This document shows, in pieces, positions 1-10,186 of a stretch of 11,080 nucleotides of DNA. The position numbers were made by a program, and so were the translations under genes. The stretch is from Deinococcus sp. (GTDB lineage: Bacteria > Deinococcota > Deinococci > Deinococcales > Deinococcaceae), in contig NZ_JANYGJ010000195.1 of assembly GCF_025362455.1 (NCBI RefSeq), forward strand, positions 1 through 11,080, written 5' to 3'. A model generated the notes under the pieces. It had not been told where the DNA came from. It saw nothing but the letters and a program-made list of their open reading frames with translations, and ran no database searches. Each line of letters starts with the position of its first letter. Within the stretch, counting starts at the first letter, position 1.

Positions 1-489
1 TACAACGACGTGGGCGGCCTGGTGCTCTCGGCGGTGGCGACGTTGCTGAGCCTGGCGGGGCTGCTGAGCGTGGTGCTGTACCCCCGGCGCCGCCATGTTC
101 GCCCACCGCTGATCTACAGCCCCTTCGTGCGGCGCCTTCAGGGCAGCGTCACGCCCCAGGTTCCCGACTTCGAGCTGAGCCTGGGCATCGACGCGGCCCG
201 GCTGCTCAACGTATCGGGCCGCTCGCTGCTGCTCTCAGGCTGGTCTCCGGCGAGTGGCAACGCCTGGCTGCGCACCCGCACTGCCGGTGGTCAGCCCCTG
301 GCCCGTCTGGCGGCTGGAGAAACCGCGTATCTGAGTCCCTGGTCGCCCACCAGTGGTGGCCCCAGCGAGGGCGTGCGCCTGTGGTACGCCCGCGAGGGTG
401 ACGACACCACCTACCTGTTCCGCGCCGACTGGGCCAACACCTGGGTGCCGCCAGGTCTCGCCGATCAGGGAGAACGGGTGCTGAACTGA
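1..489 (+). CDS. C-terminal part of an unrecognised protein with one membrane segment
   Basis: The reading frame is open from the first base of the window and stops at 487-489, so the gene probably begins upstream. A GTG at 10 could be a start, but the nine bases before it show no ribosome binding site. The visible protein opens with a hydrophobic stretch of about 20 residues (VLSAVATLLSLAGLLSVVLY), a membrane helix. An arginine-rich PRRRH follows, which by the positive-inside rule suggests a cytoplasmic boundary. The remaining 130 residues are soluble-looking, rich in Trp, Gly and Ser, with no motif I recognise. No function is proposed. Codon use fits a high-GC host, which supports real coding. 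The next gene on the same strand is over 400 bases away, so this is probably the end of its own transcript. Confidence 0.6.
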   Translation, partial: YNDVGGLVLSAVATLLSLAGLLSVVLYPRRRHVRPPLIYSPFVRRLQGSVTPQVPDFELSLGIDAARLLNVSGRSLLLSGWSPASGNAWLRTRTAGGQPLARLAAGETAYLSPWSPTSGGPSEGVRLWYAREGDDTTYLFRADWANTWVPPGLADQGERVLN

Positions 490-741
490 GTGTGTATGGT
501 TGTGTGGTTTTGATATTCTGAAGTATATCGTCATGGTTTCTGCCCTCACTGGGTAGATTCTTCGGGAGACTTTCTACGAAACAAACAGAAATTCGGCGCC
601 AGCATATAACAAAACCGGTTTTAGATACTTTATCAGGACGTTGTTGATCCCTCGACCACTGTGCCAGAGGGGAGCTGCGAGGCAGCGGGGTGAGTCGCAG
701 ACCTGCTCGCAGAGGGGACGTTTGAGTGGCGTTTCCGCCCA

Positions 742-771
742 ATGAACTGGGACTTTCATCAGTCTTATACA
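742..771 (+). promoter_or_regulatory. Possible weak promoter upstream of the acyltransferase
   Basis: TATACA at 766-771 is a reasonable -10 hexamer. The hexamer 18 bases upstream, ATGAAC at 742-747, matches the TTGACA consensus at only three positions. It would give a leader of about 145 bases before the GTG at 923. This is the best candidate I see in the gap, but it is weak. Confidence 0.22.
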
Positions 772-778
772 GTTTAAC

Positions 779-808
779 GGCGAGACCCTTCGTTTCACTC
801 AGGATGAC
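779..808. repeat. Possible copy of a dispersed intergenic repeat
   Basis: The core CCTTCGTTTCACTCAGGATG (positions 787-806) resembles short extragenic repeats, with cores like CCTTCGCTNCGCTCAGGATGA, that recur in many bacterial genomes. Only one copy is present here, so repetition cannot be shown from the window. The assignment rests on memory of the motif type. Confidence 0.3.
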
Positions 809-922
809 AAATTCACCTCCAAAGGCTGCTTGTCCACATTCACAGTCTTCATGGGAAATCGGCGGGCAGGGTCTTCACAGCGCTGGTGGCCGGATGAGGT
901 CTTCGGCGGTGAGGATGGTCAG

Positions 923-2023
923 GTGACGAACGCGGTGATCCTTTCTGAGGCGGCCGTGCCTGACGGGGCGCAGGCGACTCGACCGGCCAGCACGTCGCTC
1001 GGTCTGGACGTCTTCCGGGGCGTGGCGGTGGCGCTGGTGGTCGTGCTGCACGTCAGCGGCAGTGTGCTCCCGGCGCTGGCCGAAGGTTCGACCTCAGCTC
1101 TGTGGACGCAATCTCTCAACCGCGCCCTGCAATTCGTGGTGCCCGCCTTCCTGATGCTCAGCGCCGCGCTGCTGACCTACTCGCTGCTGGCTCGCCCCGA
1201 CCTGGGCCGGTATCTCAAGCGCCGCGCCCTGCGGGGTGCCTGGCCGTACCTGCTGTGGTCGGTCATCTTCGTGTTCTGGTACGTCTGGCGCGGCGAGCGG
1301 CCCGCCGCCGAACTCAGTGACCCGGCCAGGTGGCTGTTTTACCTGGGTTACGGCAAAGCCAGTTTCCACCTGTATTTCCTGCTGGTGGCGCTCGAACTGT
1401 ATCTGGCGTTGCCGCTGCTGCTGCCGCTGGCCCGCAGGCGCCCAGGTATCGGAGTGGCCCTGCTGCTGGGGCTGGGCGTGCAGGTGGCCGCCTATCTGCT
1501 GAACGCTGCCGTGTTCGACTTCCGTTTTCCGGCCAGTACGCTGCTGTGGTATCTGGCTCCGGTGCTGGTGGGGGTGGGCATCGGGGCGCGGCTGGATGAA
1601 TTTCCCGAATGGTGGCGGCGGCGGCGTCTGTGGTGGCTCGCCGGTCTGGTGCTCGGCGCGGCGCTGTATCTGCCGCAGGGCCTGGCGCTGGTCAGCGGAG
1701 GCGAGGTGGTGAGCTGGAGCTACAGCCTGAGTCACTGGCTGTATTCCACCCTGGCGAGCGTGGCGCTGCTGGCCCTCAGTCTGTATCTGGCCCGCGTACC
1801 GCGTCTGGGCGCCGCGCTGGCCAGCCTGGGCATGCTGAGTATGCCGGTGTATCTGCTGCACCCCATCTGTATTCAACTGCTGGGCGATCTGGGCATTCCG
1901 GGCGGGCTGGGTGCCTTCCTGGGAATGTTTGCGCTGATGACCACCGTCAGTCTGGGGCTGCCTTGGCTGCTGGGCCGCGTCTTGCAGGGCACCAAGCTCA
2001 GCGATGTGCTGTTCGGACGCTGA
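923..2023 (+). CDS. Acyltransferase family 3 integral membrane protein
   Basis: The product of 366 residues is an integral membrane protein with about ten hydrophobic segments, matching the length and layout of the acyltransferase 3 family. That family uses acyl donors to O-acylate sugars or other envelope molecules. The N-terminal family signature is visible at residues 28-44 (LDVFRGVAVALVVVLHV), with Arg32 and His43 at the positions conserved in the family; the His is the proposed catalytic residue. The GTG at 923 is chosen because GAGG (911-914) lies eight bases upstream and the signature then sits 28 residues in. A longer frame from a TTG at 830 would add about 30 residues without a binding site. 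The substrate cannot be read from the sequence. The alpha/beta hydrolase follows after 63 bases on the same strand and may share its transcript. Confidence 0.85.
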   Translation: MTNAVILSEAAVPDGAQATRPASTSLGLDVFRGVAVALVVVLHVSGSVLPALAEGSTSALWTQSLNRALQFVVPAFLMLSAALLTYSLLARPDLGRYLKRRALRGAWPYLLWSVIFVFWYVWRGERPAAELSDPARWLFYLGYGKASFHLYFLLVALELYLALPLLLPLARRRPGIGVALLLGLGVQVAAYLLNAAVFDFRFPASTLLWYLAPVLVGVGIGARLDEFPEWWRRRRLWWLAGLVLGAALYLPQGLALVSGGEVVSWSYSLSHWLYSTLASVALLALSLYLARVPRLGAALASLGMLSMPVYLLHPICIQLLGDLGIPGGLGAFLGMFALMTTVSLGLPWLLGRVLQGTKLSDVLFGR

Positions 2024-2086
2024 TGGGACGGGGGAGTCCAGCCCGCTCCTCAGCGTGGGTCAGCCCCGATCTGACAGACTGCCCCG

Positions 2087-2896
2087 GTGCCGTTGCCTCC
2101 GCCCCCGCCGCCCCTCGTTTCGCCCGCGCCTGTGAGCGTGCAGCGCATCGAGCATCCGCTGGGCGAGTCGTATCTGTACACGCCGCTGGCCTGTGCTGCC
2201 CGTCCGTGCCCGCTCATCGTGGTGTCGCACACGCGGGGCCGCACGGCGGCGGATTTCGCGGCCAGCCCCTTCGTCAAGCTGTATAGCGACGCCTTTCTGG
2301 CACGCGGATTCGCCGTGCTGATCAGCAACGACGCCGGGCCGCGTACCTGGGGGGCGGCGCTGGGCTACCTGGGTCAGGTCCACGCGCAGGTGGTGCGCCG
2401 CTTCGCCTGGAACACCCGCACCTACGCGTTTGGCCTGAGCATGGGCGGGCTGGCCGCGCTCCGCAGCGCCCTGGGCGGGCCGTATCCGGTCTCCGGCGTG
2501 GCCCTGCTCGACGCCCACGTCAGCCTGGACGCCGCCCTGCGCGACCCCGGCGACGCCAGCCGCCAGAACGAGGTGGCCCAGGCGTATGGGTTGGCGAACG
2601 TCCAGACCGCTCTGCCGCCCCGCAGTGACCCGCTGGAGCTGATTCACGACCAGCCGGACCTGCCGGTGCTGATCGCCGGGAGCCCGGACGACGGCGCCGT
2701 GCCCTTCGCCGCCAACGGGTTGGCGCTGTTTACCCAGTCGCAGTCTACTCAGTCGCCGTCTGCCGAGCGCCGATTGCTGACCCTGAGCGGCCCGCATCTG
2801 GGCGGCTCGCACTTCGCTCCGGCGGTTGTCAGTGCCCTGGCCGACTTTTTCGCCGAGCAGGAGCGCCGACTGCTGGCACGGGCCAAGCGGCGCTGA
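2087..2896 (+). CDS. Alpha/beta hydrolase (dienelactone hydrolase-like fold)
   Basis: A 269-residue protein with the landmarks of an alpha/beta hydrolase. Beta-strand LIVVSH (43-48) is followed by a loop suited to the oxyanion hole. The nucleophile elbow is GLSMGG, with Ser118 as nucleophile. GSPDD (198-202) would supply the acid, Asp201 or Asp202. GPHLGGSHF (236-243) would supply the histidine, His237 or His242. No signal peptide is seen; the first 15 residues are a proline run (PLPPPPPPLVSP), so the true start could lie at a later codon such as the GTG at 2129. An in-frame stop at 2072-2074 limits the start to 2087 or downstream, and no strong ribosome binding site precedes 2087. It probably follows the acyltransferase in one transcript. 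Substrate unknown: esterase, thioesterase or amidase are all possible. Confidence 0.8.
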   Translation: MPLPPPPPPLVSPAPVSVQRIEHPLGESYLYTPLACAARPCPLIVVSHTRGRTAADFAASPFVKLYSDAFLARGFAVLISNDAGPRTWGAALGYLGQVHAQVVRRFAWNTRTYAFGLSMGGLAALRSALGGPYPVSGVALLDAHVSLDAALRDPGDASRQNEVAQAYGLANVQTALPPRSDPLELIHDQPDLPVLIAGSPDDGAVPFAANGLALFTQSQSTQSPSAERRLLTLSGPHLGGSHFAPAVVSALADFFAEQERRLLARAKRR

Positions 2897-2920
2897 GACC
2901 GCAGGGCTGTGCTCAAGTCG

Positions 2921-2935
2921 GGGGCGCGCCGCCCC
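2921..2935. terminator. GC-rich hairpin between convergent genes
   Basis: GGGGC (2921-2925) and GCCCC (2931-2935) can pair around a five-base loop in the 58-base gap between the hydrolase and the convergent M16 peptidase. The position suits a shared terminator. There is no T-run on either side, so intrinsic termination is uncertain. Confidence 0.3.
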
Positions 2936-2954
2936 GCCAGGGAGTTGATCTTCA

Positions 2955-5750
2955 CTACTGCCCGAAGTTCCCCGCCCTGACGATCACCAGTTTGGCCGGG
3001 TCGACATACTTTTTCAGCGCGACCAGCGCACTGGCGGGCGTAACGGCCTGGAGGCGGGCGTCGTCCCTGGCGCTGTCAGCGAAGGTCCGGTTCAGATAAG
3101 TCTGCCCCAGCAGGGCACTGAGCAGGTTGCCGTCGTCGCTGCGGTTGGCGGCGGTGGCCTGGCGGATAGCAGCCTGTACCCGGCTCACCTCCTGCGCCGT
3201 GAAGCCGCCGTCCAGGGCACGGGTGAGTTCTTCGCGCACGGCGGTCTGCACCTTGTCGATGTCGGCGGGCGAGGCGGTGGCCGACACGTCGAAGCTGCCC
3301 AGCGCCTGCTCGCTTGAGGCGCTGATACTCATTTCAGACGAGTAGCTCAGCCCCTCTTTTTGCCGGATGCGGGTCGCCAGCCGCGACGAGAGACTGTCGC
3401 CGCCCAGAATCTGCACGGCGATCAGCAGCGGCGCGTAATCGGGATCGGTGTCTTTCAGCGCGAAATTCTGCGAGGCCAGCAGGACTGCGCCGGTCTTGTC
3501 GGGCACGCTGATGCTCAGCGTCTGCGGCGCGGGGGTCACCAGCGGGTCGCTCAGGCGCTCATACGGCACAGGAGACTGAAAGCCGTCCAGCAGCTTGGCG
3601 ACGCTGCTCTCCACCACGCCTTTGTCCAGCGGCCCGACGACCGCCAGTTGCGCCGAACCTGACAGGCCCCACAGTCCGGTGTACACGGCCTTCACGTCGG
3701 CGAGGCTCAGCGCCTTCAGGTCTTCGCTGCGCTCGCCCAAGCTGCGGAAATAGCTTCGTTCGCCGCGTGCGGCTCCGGCAGGCATGAAGGCGCGGCTCAG
3801 TGCGACGCCAGCCAGCGAGTTCGGATCGGTCTTGCCGCCTTCCAGATTGGTCAGGGCACCGCGTTTGAGGTCGTCAAAATCGCTCTGCGGCCACAGGGGC
3901 TCGCGCAGCACGGTGCGGGCCAGCGCCAGCGTGGCGGCCACGTTCTGGGGCGGCGCACTGAGACTCACACTCAGGCCCGTGGAGCTGCCGCCGATGTTCA
4001 GGGTGGCGTTCAGTTTGGCGAGCGCGTCGCGGAGCTGCTGCACGCTCAGGCCCACGGACCCGCGCAGCAGCATGGCGGCCACATAACCGCCCGCGTCACG
4101 GGTACGGACGCTCGCCTCGGTCGCCCTGTTGCCAATATCCACACTCAGGCTCAGCAGCACCCGGTTGCCCTGCACCGCTTTGCTGAGGTACGCCGCCTTG
4201 ATACCGCCCGGCAGCGTCAAGCGCTCTACGCGGGCTTCCAGCGCGGCGGGAGCAGTGTCCAGGTTCTCGCCCTGAGCCTGCGCGGCGCGGGGCCTGAAGG
4301 TCTTCAGGGCCGCCTCGATGTCCGGCGCCGCCGGAACCGTGACCGTCTGCGGCGCAGGCGTCGGATAAAACGTGCCAGCAGTCAGGTTGCTGGCTTTGAA
4401 ATACCTCTGGGCCACCCGGTTGACGTCGGCTGCCGTGACGCTGAGCAAGGCGTCACGCTGAATGAAAAAGCTGCGCCAGTCGCCGCCGGGTAGCCCCGAA
4501 ATCAGGTTCTCGGCGGTGGCGGCAGGGTCAGCGGCCAGCCGGTCGAATCCGGCGACGAGCTGCGTGCGGATATGCTCCACGTCGGCGTCGGTGATCGGTG
4601 CGGTGCCCAGCCGCTCGACGACGCCCTGCAAGGCGGCCCGCGCCAGCGCGACGCTGCCGTTCGGCGCCAGATTGACGATCAGGCTGCTCAGGCCCGGCAC
4701 GCTGTACGAATCCACGCTCATGCCTGCGCTTACCGCCAGTTTGCTGCCCACCAGCGCTTTGTAAAGCCGACCGTCAGGCTGCTCGCTCAGGATCAGTGAG
4801 AGCACGCTCAGTGCGGCGTTGTCAGGGCTGTTGGCGGCGGGGCTGTGGTAGCTGTCGATGATGATAGGCGCGGCCCCCACCCGCCGCACACTGACCTTCT
4901 TTTCACCGTTCTGGGGCGGCTCCACCGTGTAGTCGGCGATCAGCGCCTGGCCCGGTTTGCTGCGCTCAGGCCGGGCGATCTGACCGAAGGTGGCCTGAAG
5001 TTTCGCCAGGGCGTATCCGGGATCGATGTTGCCTGCCAGCGTCACCACGGCGTTGTCCGGCTGATAGTACTTGGCATAGAAGGTCTTCAGGCGGCTGGCC
5101 GGAACGTTGATGACCTCCGAGCGGTTGCCGATGACGCTGCGGCCAATCGGGTGAAACGCGAAGGCCGCCTGCTGGGTGGCTTTGTAGAGCAGGTTACTGG
5201 CGCTGTTCTCGCCGTTGTCGAATTCGTTGATGACCACCTTGAGTTCGCTGGCAAGGTCCTCGGGCCGAATCAGGCTGTTGACCATCCGGTCGGCTTCCAA
5301 GGCACACAGAAAGTCGAGATTCTCCTTGGTGGCGTTCAGTGTGGCGTAGTAGTCGGTATATTCGGGCGTGGTGGTGGCGTTGGCACTGGCGCCGCGCTGG
5401 CGCAGGTCGCCGGGAATGTCGGGATGCTGGGGCGTGCCTTTGAAAAGCAGGTGTTCGAGCAGGTGCGCCATGCCGCCCTCGCCCAGTCCCTCGTTCACGC
5501 TGCCTACCAGGTAGGTGACATGCAGGGTCATCAGGGCATTGGCGGCGGTGGGGGCCAGCAGCACCCGCAGGCCGTTGCCGAGGCGGTACTCGCTGACGCC
5601 CTCTGCCGAGGCCACGAAGGTCACGCCCGCCGGGAGCGTAACGGGCGCGGTCTGCGCGGTGACAGTCTGAGCCGCGTCAGTCGTTTGAGCCAGGGCCATC
5701 GGCGCGGGCGTGAGCAGCAGCAGGGCCAAAGTCAGGGTGCGAATGTGCAT
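2955..5750 (-). CDS. Exported M16 family zinc metallopeptidase (insulinase/pitrilysin type)
   Basis: A 931-residue peptidase with an N-terminal signal peptide: MHIR, a hydrophobic core, and a probable cleavage after Ala21 in MALAQ. The inverted zinc motif HLLEH is at residues 96-100: His96 and His100 bind zinc, and Glu99 is the general base. The third ligand is Glu176 in VVINEFDNG, 76 residues on, the spacing expected for M16. The second half (from about residue 508, RVERLTLPGGI) repeats the M16 fold but has no HxxEH, as usual for the inactive half of the clamshell. Both halves are fused in one chain, as in PqqL-like long forms. It likely degrades peptides outside the cytoplasm. The ATG at 5748-5750 places the signal peptide correctly, although no clear Shine-Dalgarno precedes it. 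It is divergent from the T-box/valS unit. Confidence 0.9.
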   Translation of the reverse strand: MHIRTLTLALLLLTPAPMALAQTTDAAQTVTAQTAPVTLPAGVTFVASAEGVSEYRLGNGLRVLLAPTAANALMTLHVTYLVGSVNEGLGEGGMAHLLEHLLFKGTPQHPDIPGDLRQRGASANATTTPEYTDYYATLNATKENLDFLCALEADRMVNSLIRPEDLASELKVVINEFDNGENSASNLLYKATQQAAFAFHPIGRSVIGNRSEVINVPASRLKTFYAKYYQPDNAVVTLAGNIDPGYALAKLQATFGQIARPERSKPGQALIADYTVEPPQNGEKKVSVRRVGAAPIIIDSYHSPAANSPDNAALSVLSLILSEQPDGRLYKALVGSKLAVSAGMSVDSYSVPGLSSLIVNLAPNGSVALARAALQGVVERLGTAPITDADVEHIRTQLVAGFDRLAADPAATAENLISGLPGGDWRSFFIQRDALLSVTAADVNRVAQRYFKASNLTAGTFYPTPAPQTVTVPAAPDIEAALKTFRPRAAQAQGENLDTAPAALEARVERLTLPGGIKAAYLSKAVQGNRVLLSLSVDIGNRATEASVRTRDAGGYVAAMLLRGSVGLSVQQLRDALAKLNATLNIGGSSTGLSVSLSAPPQNVAATLALARTVLREPLWPQSDFDDLKRGALTNLEGGKTDPNSLAGVALSRAFMPAGAARGERSYFRSLGERSEDLKALSLADVKAVYTGLWGLSGSAQLAVVGPLDKGVVESSVAKLLDGFQSPVPYERLSDPLVTPAPQTLSISVPDKTGAVLLASQNFALKDTDPDYAPLLIAVQILGGDSLSSRLATRIRQKEGLSYSSEMSISASSEQALGSFDVSATASPADIDKVQTAVREELTRALDGGFTAQEVSRVQAAIRQATAANRSDDGNLLSALLGQTYLNRTFADSARDDARLQAVTPASALVALKKYVDPAKLVIVRAGNFGQ

Positions 5751-5878
5751 TGGAGAAGTCTTTCACAGGGTCCGGGCGAACATGGTACGGCCAGAAGCGA
5801 GGCAGGCGGCTGGCTCATGTCGCCACCGAGGAGCGCGAATTGGCGGAAATCGCCTCCGGGTTCAGGCCCTTTGTTGCC

Positions 5879-5906
5879 TTGCAGGGTTGCCGCGCCACGC
5901 TATACT
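5879..5906 (+). promoter_or_regulatory. Strong sigma-70-type promoter for the T-box/NUDIX/valS unit
   Basis: TTGCAG (5879-5884) and TATACT (5901-5906) are separated by 16 bases and closely match the -35 and -10 consensus. A start near 5912-5914 would place the first conserved T-box bases immediately at the 5' end of the RNA, which supports both calls. No other promoter of comparable quality lies before valS. Confidence 0.75.
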
Positions 5907-5912
5907 CGGCGC

Positions 5913-6180
5913 AGCAATGACCGGGAAGAGTACCCGGCGTGAGCGCCCACAGGAAGGCCCCCCGTGACTGAGAGGAGGCTGGGAACGCCGCCGGAGAACG
6001 TCGCCCGCGAGTGAGAGGGAAGAACGGCCCTGGTGGGCCTTGTAGAGCCTTCCGGGCCGCGCCCGTTACAGCGCTTCAGAGTGCCCCGGCAAAGCTTGGG
6101 GAAACGCGGTGGGACCACGGGAACGCTGTTCATAGCGCCTCGTCCGCATTCGGGAGCAGTCAGCCTGGCGGGTGGGGCGT
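5913..6180 (+). promoter_or_regulatory. T-box riboswitch leader, probably tRNA-Val specific
   Basis: Stem I can be drawn in full. CGGG (5922-5925) pairs CCCG (6004-6007) at the base. The AGTA S-turn bases (5929-5932) face a specifier loop. Above it CCGGC (5934-5938) pairs GCCGG (5990-5994), GCG (5943-5945) pairs CGC (5986-5988), and CCCA (5946-5949) pairs TGGG (5980-5983). The distal part carries AGGAAG (5951-5956) and GACTGAGAG (5966-5974), resembling the tRNA-elbow-binding loops. In the specifier loop, GAAC is followed directly by GTC (6000-6002), a valine codon. A stem III candidate is CCCC/GGGG (6084-6087 with 6098-6101). The antiterminator is GCGG (6106-6109), the bulge TGGGACC (6110-6116), ACG/CGT (6117-6119 with 6141-6143) and CCGC (6144-6147). 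Uncharged tRNA-Val would stabilise it and allow expression of NUDIX and valS. The codon position is inferred by hand. Confidence 0.85.
6136..6179 (+). terminator. Attenuator helix competing with the T-box antiterminator
   Basis: Bases 6136-6147 (CGCCTCGTCCGC) can pair along their whole length with 6168-6179 (GCGGGTGGGGCG): twelve pairs, three of them G-T wobbles. The 5' arm overlaps the 3' half of the antiterminator (6141-6147), so the two folds exclude each other, as expected in a T-box switch. What follows (TGCTGCGTTGTTGGG) is only moderately T-rich, so termination would be atypical. The helix ends 42 bases before the Shine-Dalgarno at 6222, which argues against simple binding-site sequestration unless translation begins at the GTG at 6179. 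Confidence 0.6.
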
Positions 6181-6221
6181 GCTGCGTTGTTGGGTAGCCG
6201 TATGTCTGAAGCGGTGTGTCT

Positions 6222-6227
6222 GGAGGG
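6222..6227 (+). promoter_or_regulatory. Ribosome binding site that decides the NUDIX start
   Basis: GGAGGG lies five bases before the GTG at 6233. The frame stays open much further upstream, through the T-box leader, so this site and the start of the internal protein repeat are what fix the start codon. Confidence 0.65.
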
Positions 6228-6232
6228 TGGGC

Positions 6233-7220
6233 GTGGAAAGCACTCGATTTGAAACTATGCAAGCGGCGGTGAGCTGGGCGCAGGCGCACCGTCTCCGGCA
6301 GCGGGCGGTGTGCTACGTGATGCGGGGCCTTGCCGATCAAGCCGAAGTGCTGGTCCTCCGACACGAGCCGCAGCCTGGCGATAGCTGGGTTCAACCGGGC
6401 GTCCAGTTGCCCGCAGGTGGCGTGGAAAGCGGCGAGACGCCCGCCCAGGCCGCCGTGCGCGAAGCCTTCGAGGAGACCGGCCTGACCAACTTGGTGGGGC
6501 CAGCTTATCTCGGTTCCTGTCTCTGGGTCGGCGTGGGCTGGGCTGGACGTGGGCAGGTCTGGCACTACTTCCAGCTCACGGCGCCACCGGAAGCCCCGGA
6601 CGCCTGGGACCACCGCGTTACGGCTGGGGAAGACACCGACATGCTGTTTCACCTGAGTTTCGCGCCGCTCAGCGACCATGAGCTGACGCCGGGCCAGGGC
6701 TCACACGAGTATCTGGATGAGCTGATGGCGCTTCTCAGTCCGCCCCAGAACCACCGCCGCTTTGACGATCTGATTCAGGCCCGCGCTTACGCCGCCGCTC
6801 ACGTCTTGCGTGAAAAAGCCGTCTGTCACGTCACCCGCCATGACCAGCTTCTCGTCTTCGACCACGTGCCCGACGACTCCGGAGTGCAGGTGCCGTCCGG
6901 CGGCGTCGAACCTGGAGAGACACCTGCTCAGGCCGCCAGCCGGGAATGCGTTGAGGAGACCGGACGCACCGGCTATGGCCCACCGATTTATCTGGGCAGC
7001 GCCGTCTGGATCAACGCCGAGCACCGAAAACGCGAGCTGAGGCACTTCTTTCACCTGCTGGCCCCGCCCGACCCGCCCGAAACCTGGGACCATGACGCCG
7101 ACGAGCACCCCAGCATCTATCAACACAGAAGATTCCGCTGGGTGCTACTGTCCCGCCCCGGCCTGGACTGGAATTTCGACCTGATTCTGCCTGCCCTACC
7201 CACTTCTCAGGAGCTTGCCC

Positions 7221-7228
<8 letters not shown>
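6233..7228 (+). CDS. Tandem double-NUDIX hydrolase in the T-box/valS operon
   Basis: A 331-residue protein made of two NUDIX domains; such enzymes hydrolyse nucleoside diphosphates linked to another moiety. The NUDIX boxes are at about residues 62-84 and 223-245. Both fit G-x5-E-x7-RE-U-xEE-x-G-U, keeping the RE and EE metal-binding residues; box two ends G-R where a hydrophobic residue is usual. The copies align beyond the boxes: RFETMQAAVSWAQAHRLRQR with RFDDLIQARAYAAAHVLREK, HYFQL with HFFHL, and WDH near each end. GTG 6233 is chosen because GGAGGG (6222-6227) lies five bases upstream and the N-terminal repeat then begins two residues in. ATG 6257 has no binding site. It ends inside valS (8-base overlap), so the two are probably translationally coupled. 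Substrate unknown; MutT-like or ADP-ribose or NAD-type activity are all possible. Confidence 0.85.
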
Positions 7229-10007
<2,779 letters not shown>

Positions 10008-10064
10008 GTTTAGGGATTTTTGCAAGCAACTCGCAAAATGTTAGGGTTGACTGCTTTCGGAAGG

Positions 10065-10100
10065 GTGGTGTTGACACTCACGCGTGTCGCACCACTTTTT
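10065..10100 (+). terminator. Intrinsic terminator of the NUDIX-valS operon
   Basis: GTGGTG (10065-10070) pairs with CACCAC (10090-10095), and GACAC (10073-10077) with GTGTC (10084-10088). A small internal mismatch (TT against G) and a six-base loop complete the hairpin. TTTTT follows immediately at 10096-10100. This is a textbook intrinsic terminator on the plus strand, 58 bases after the valS stop. Confidence 0.88.
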
Positions 10101-10141
10101 CAATGCAACAGCGAATAGTTGTTCTTTTCATGCCGTGAGAA

Positions 10142-10186
10142 TAAGCTAAGTTTGAGATAAATTACATTTAGACCGGGTTAAGCTAA
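10142..10186. repeat. Direct repeat of TAAGCTAA in an AT-rich gap
   Basis: TAAGCTAA occurs at 10142-10149 and again at 10179-10186, start to start 37 bases apart. Both lie in an AT-rich stretch (about 10101-10190) between the valS terminator and the end of the small minus-strand gene. No terminator for that minus-strand gene is evident. The repeat could be a paired protein-binding site or chance in AT-rich DNA. Confidence 0.35.

Larger units (their letters stand above)
490..922. other. Gene-free gap with repeats, upstream of the acyltransferase
   Basis: No convincing gene is present: frames here lack high-GC codon bias and the minus-strand frames are shadows of the upstream gene. The first 150 bases are clearly AT-richer than their surroundings (TATATC, AACAAAACC and similar runs). 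Between 649 and 718 lies a G-rich block with a CCCTC...GAGGG hairpin (649-653 with 667-671). The near-identical decamers CCAGAGGGGA (664-673) and GCAGAGGGGA (709-718) form a direct repeat 45 bases apart. Around 779-808 is a segment that resembles a dispersed extragenic repeat. I see no clear intrinsic terminator for the upstream gene. Confidence 0.55.

Noticed and set aside
1094..1876. Minus-strand open frame, Gln/His-rich
   Set aside because: Shadow of the acyltransferase; the Gln/His richness is the reverse complement of its Leu/Val-rich membrane codons.
4845..5942. Long plus-strand open frame (365 codons)
   Set aside because: Antisense shadow of the M16 peptidase, running on through its signal peptide and promoter region.
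6011..6232. In-frame upstream extension of the NUDIX gene through the leader
   Set aside because: The frame is open but lies over the T-box structures. Its product is Trp/Cys/Arg-rich without motif, and the binding site and protein repeat both point to 6233.
6202..6252. Possible 16-codon upstream ORF (ATG at 6202, TGA at 6250-6252) overlapping the NUDIX start
   Set aside because: No Shine-Dalgarno, no run of valine codons as a leader peptide would need, and the T-box already explains the control.
5900..6679. Minus-strand open frame over the T-box and first NUDIX domain
   Set aside because: Low-complexity Arg/Pro/His-rich product opposite well-supported features.
10016..10039. ATTTTTGC...GCAAAAT inverted repeat just after valS
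   Set aside because: An AT-rich stem without a following T-run; the hairpin at 10065-10100 is the far better terminator.
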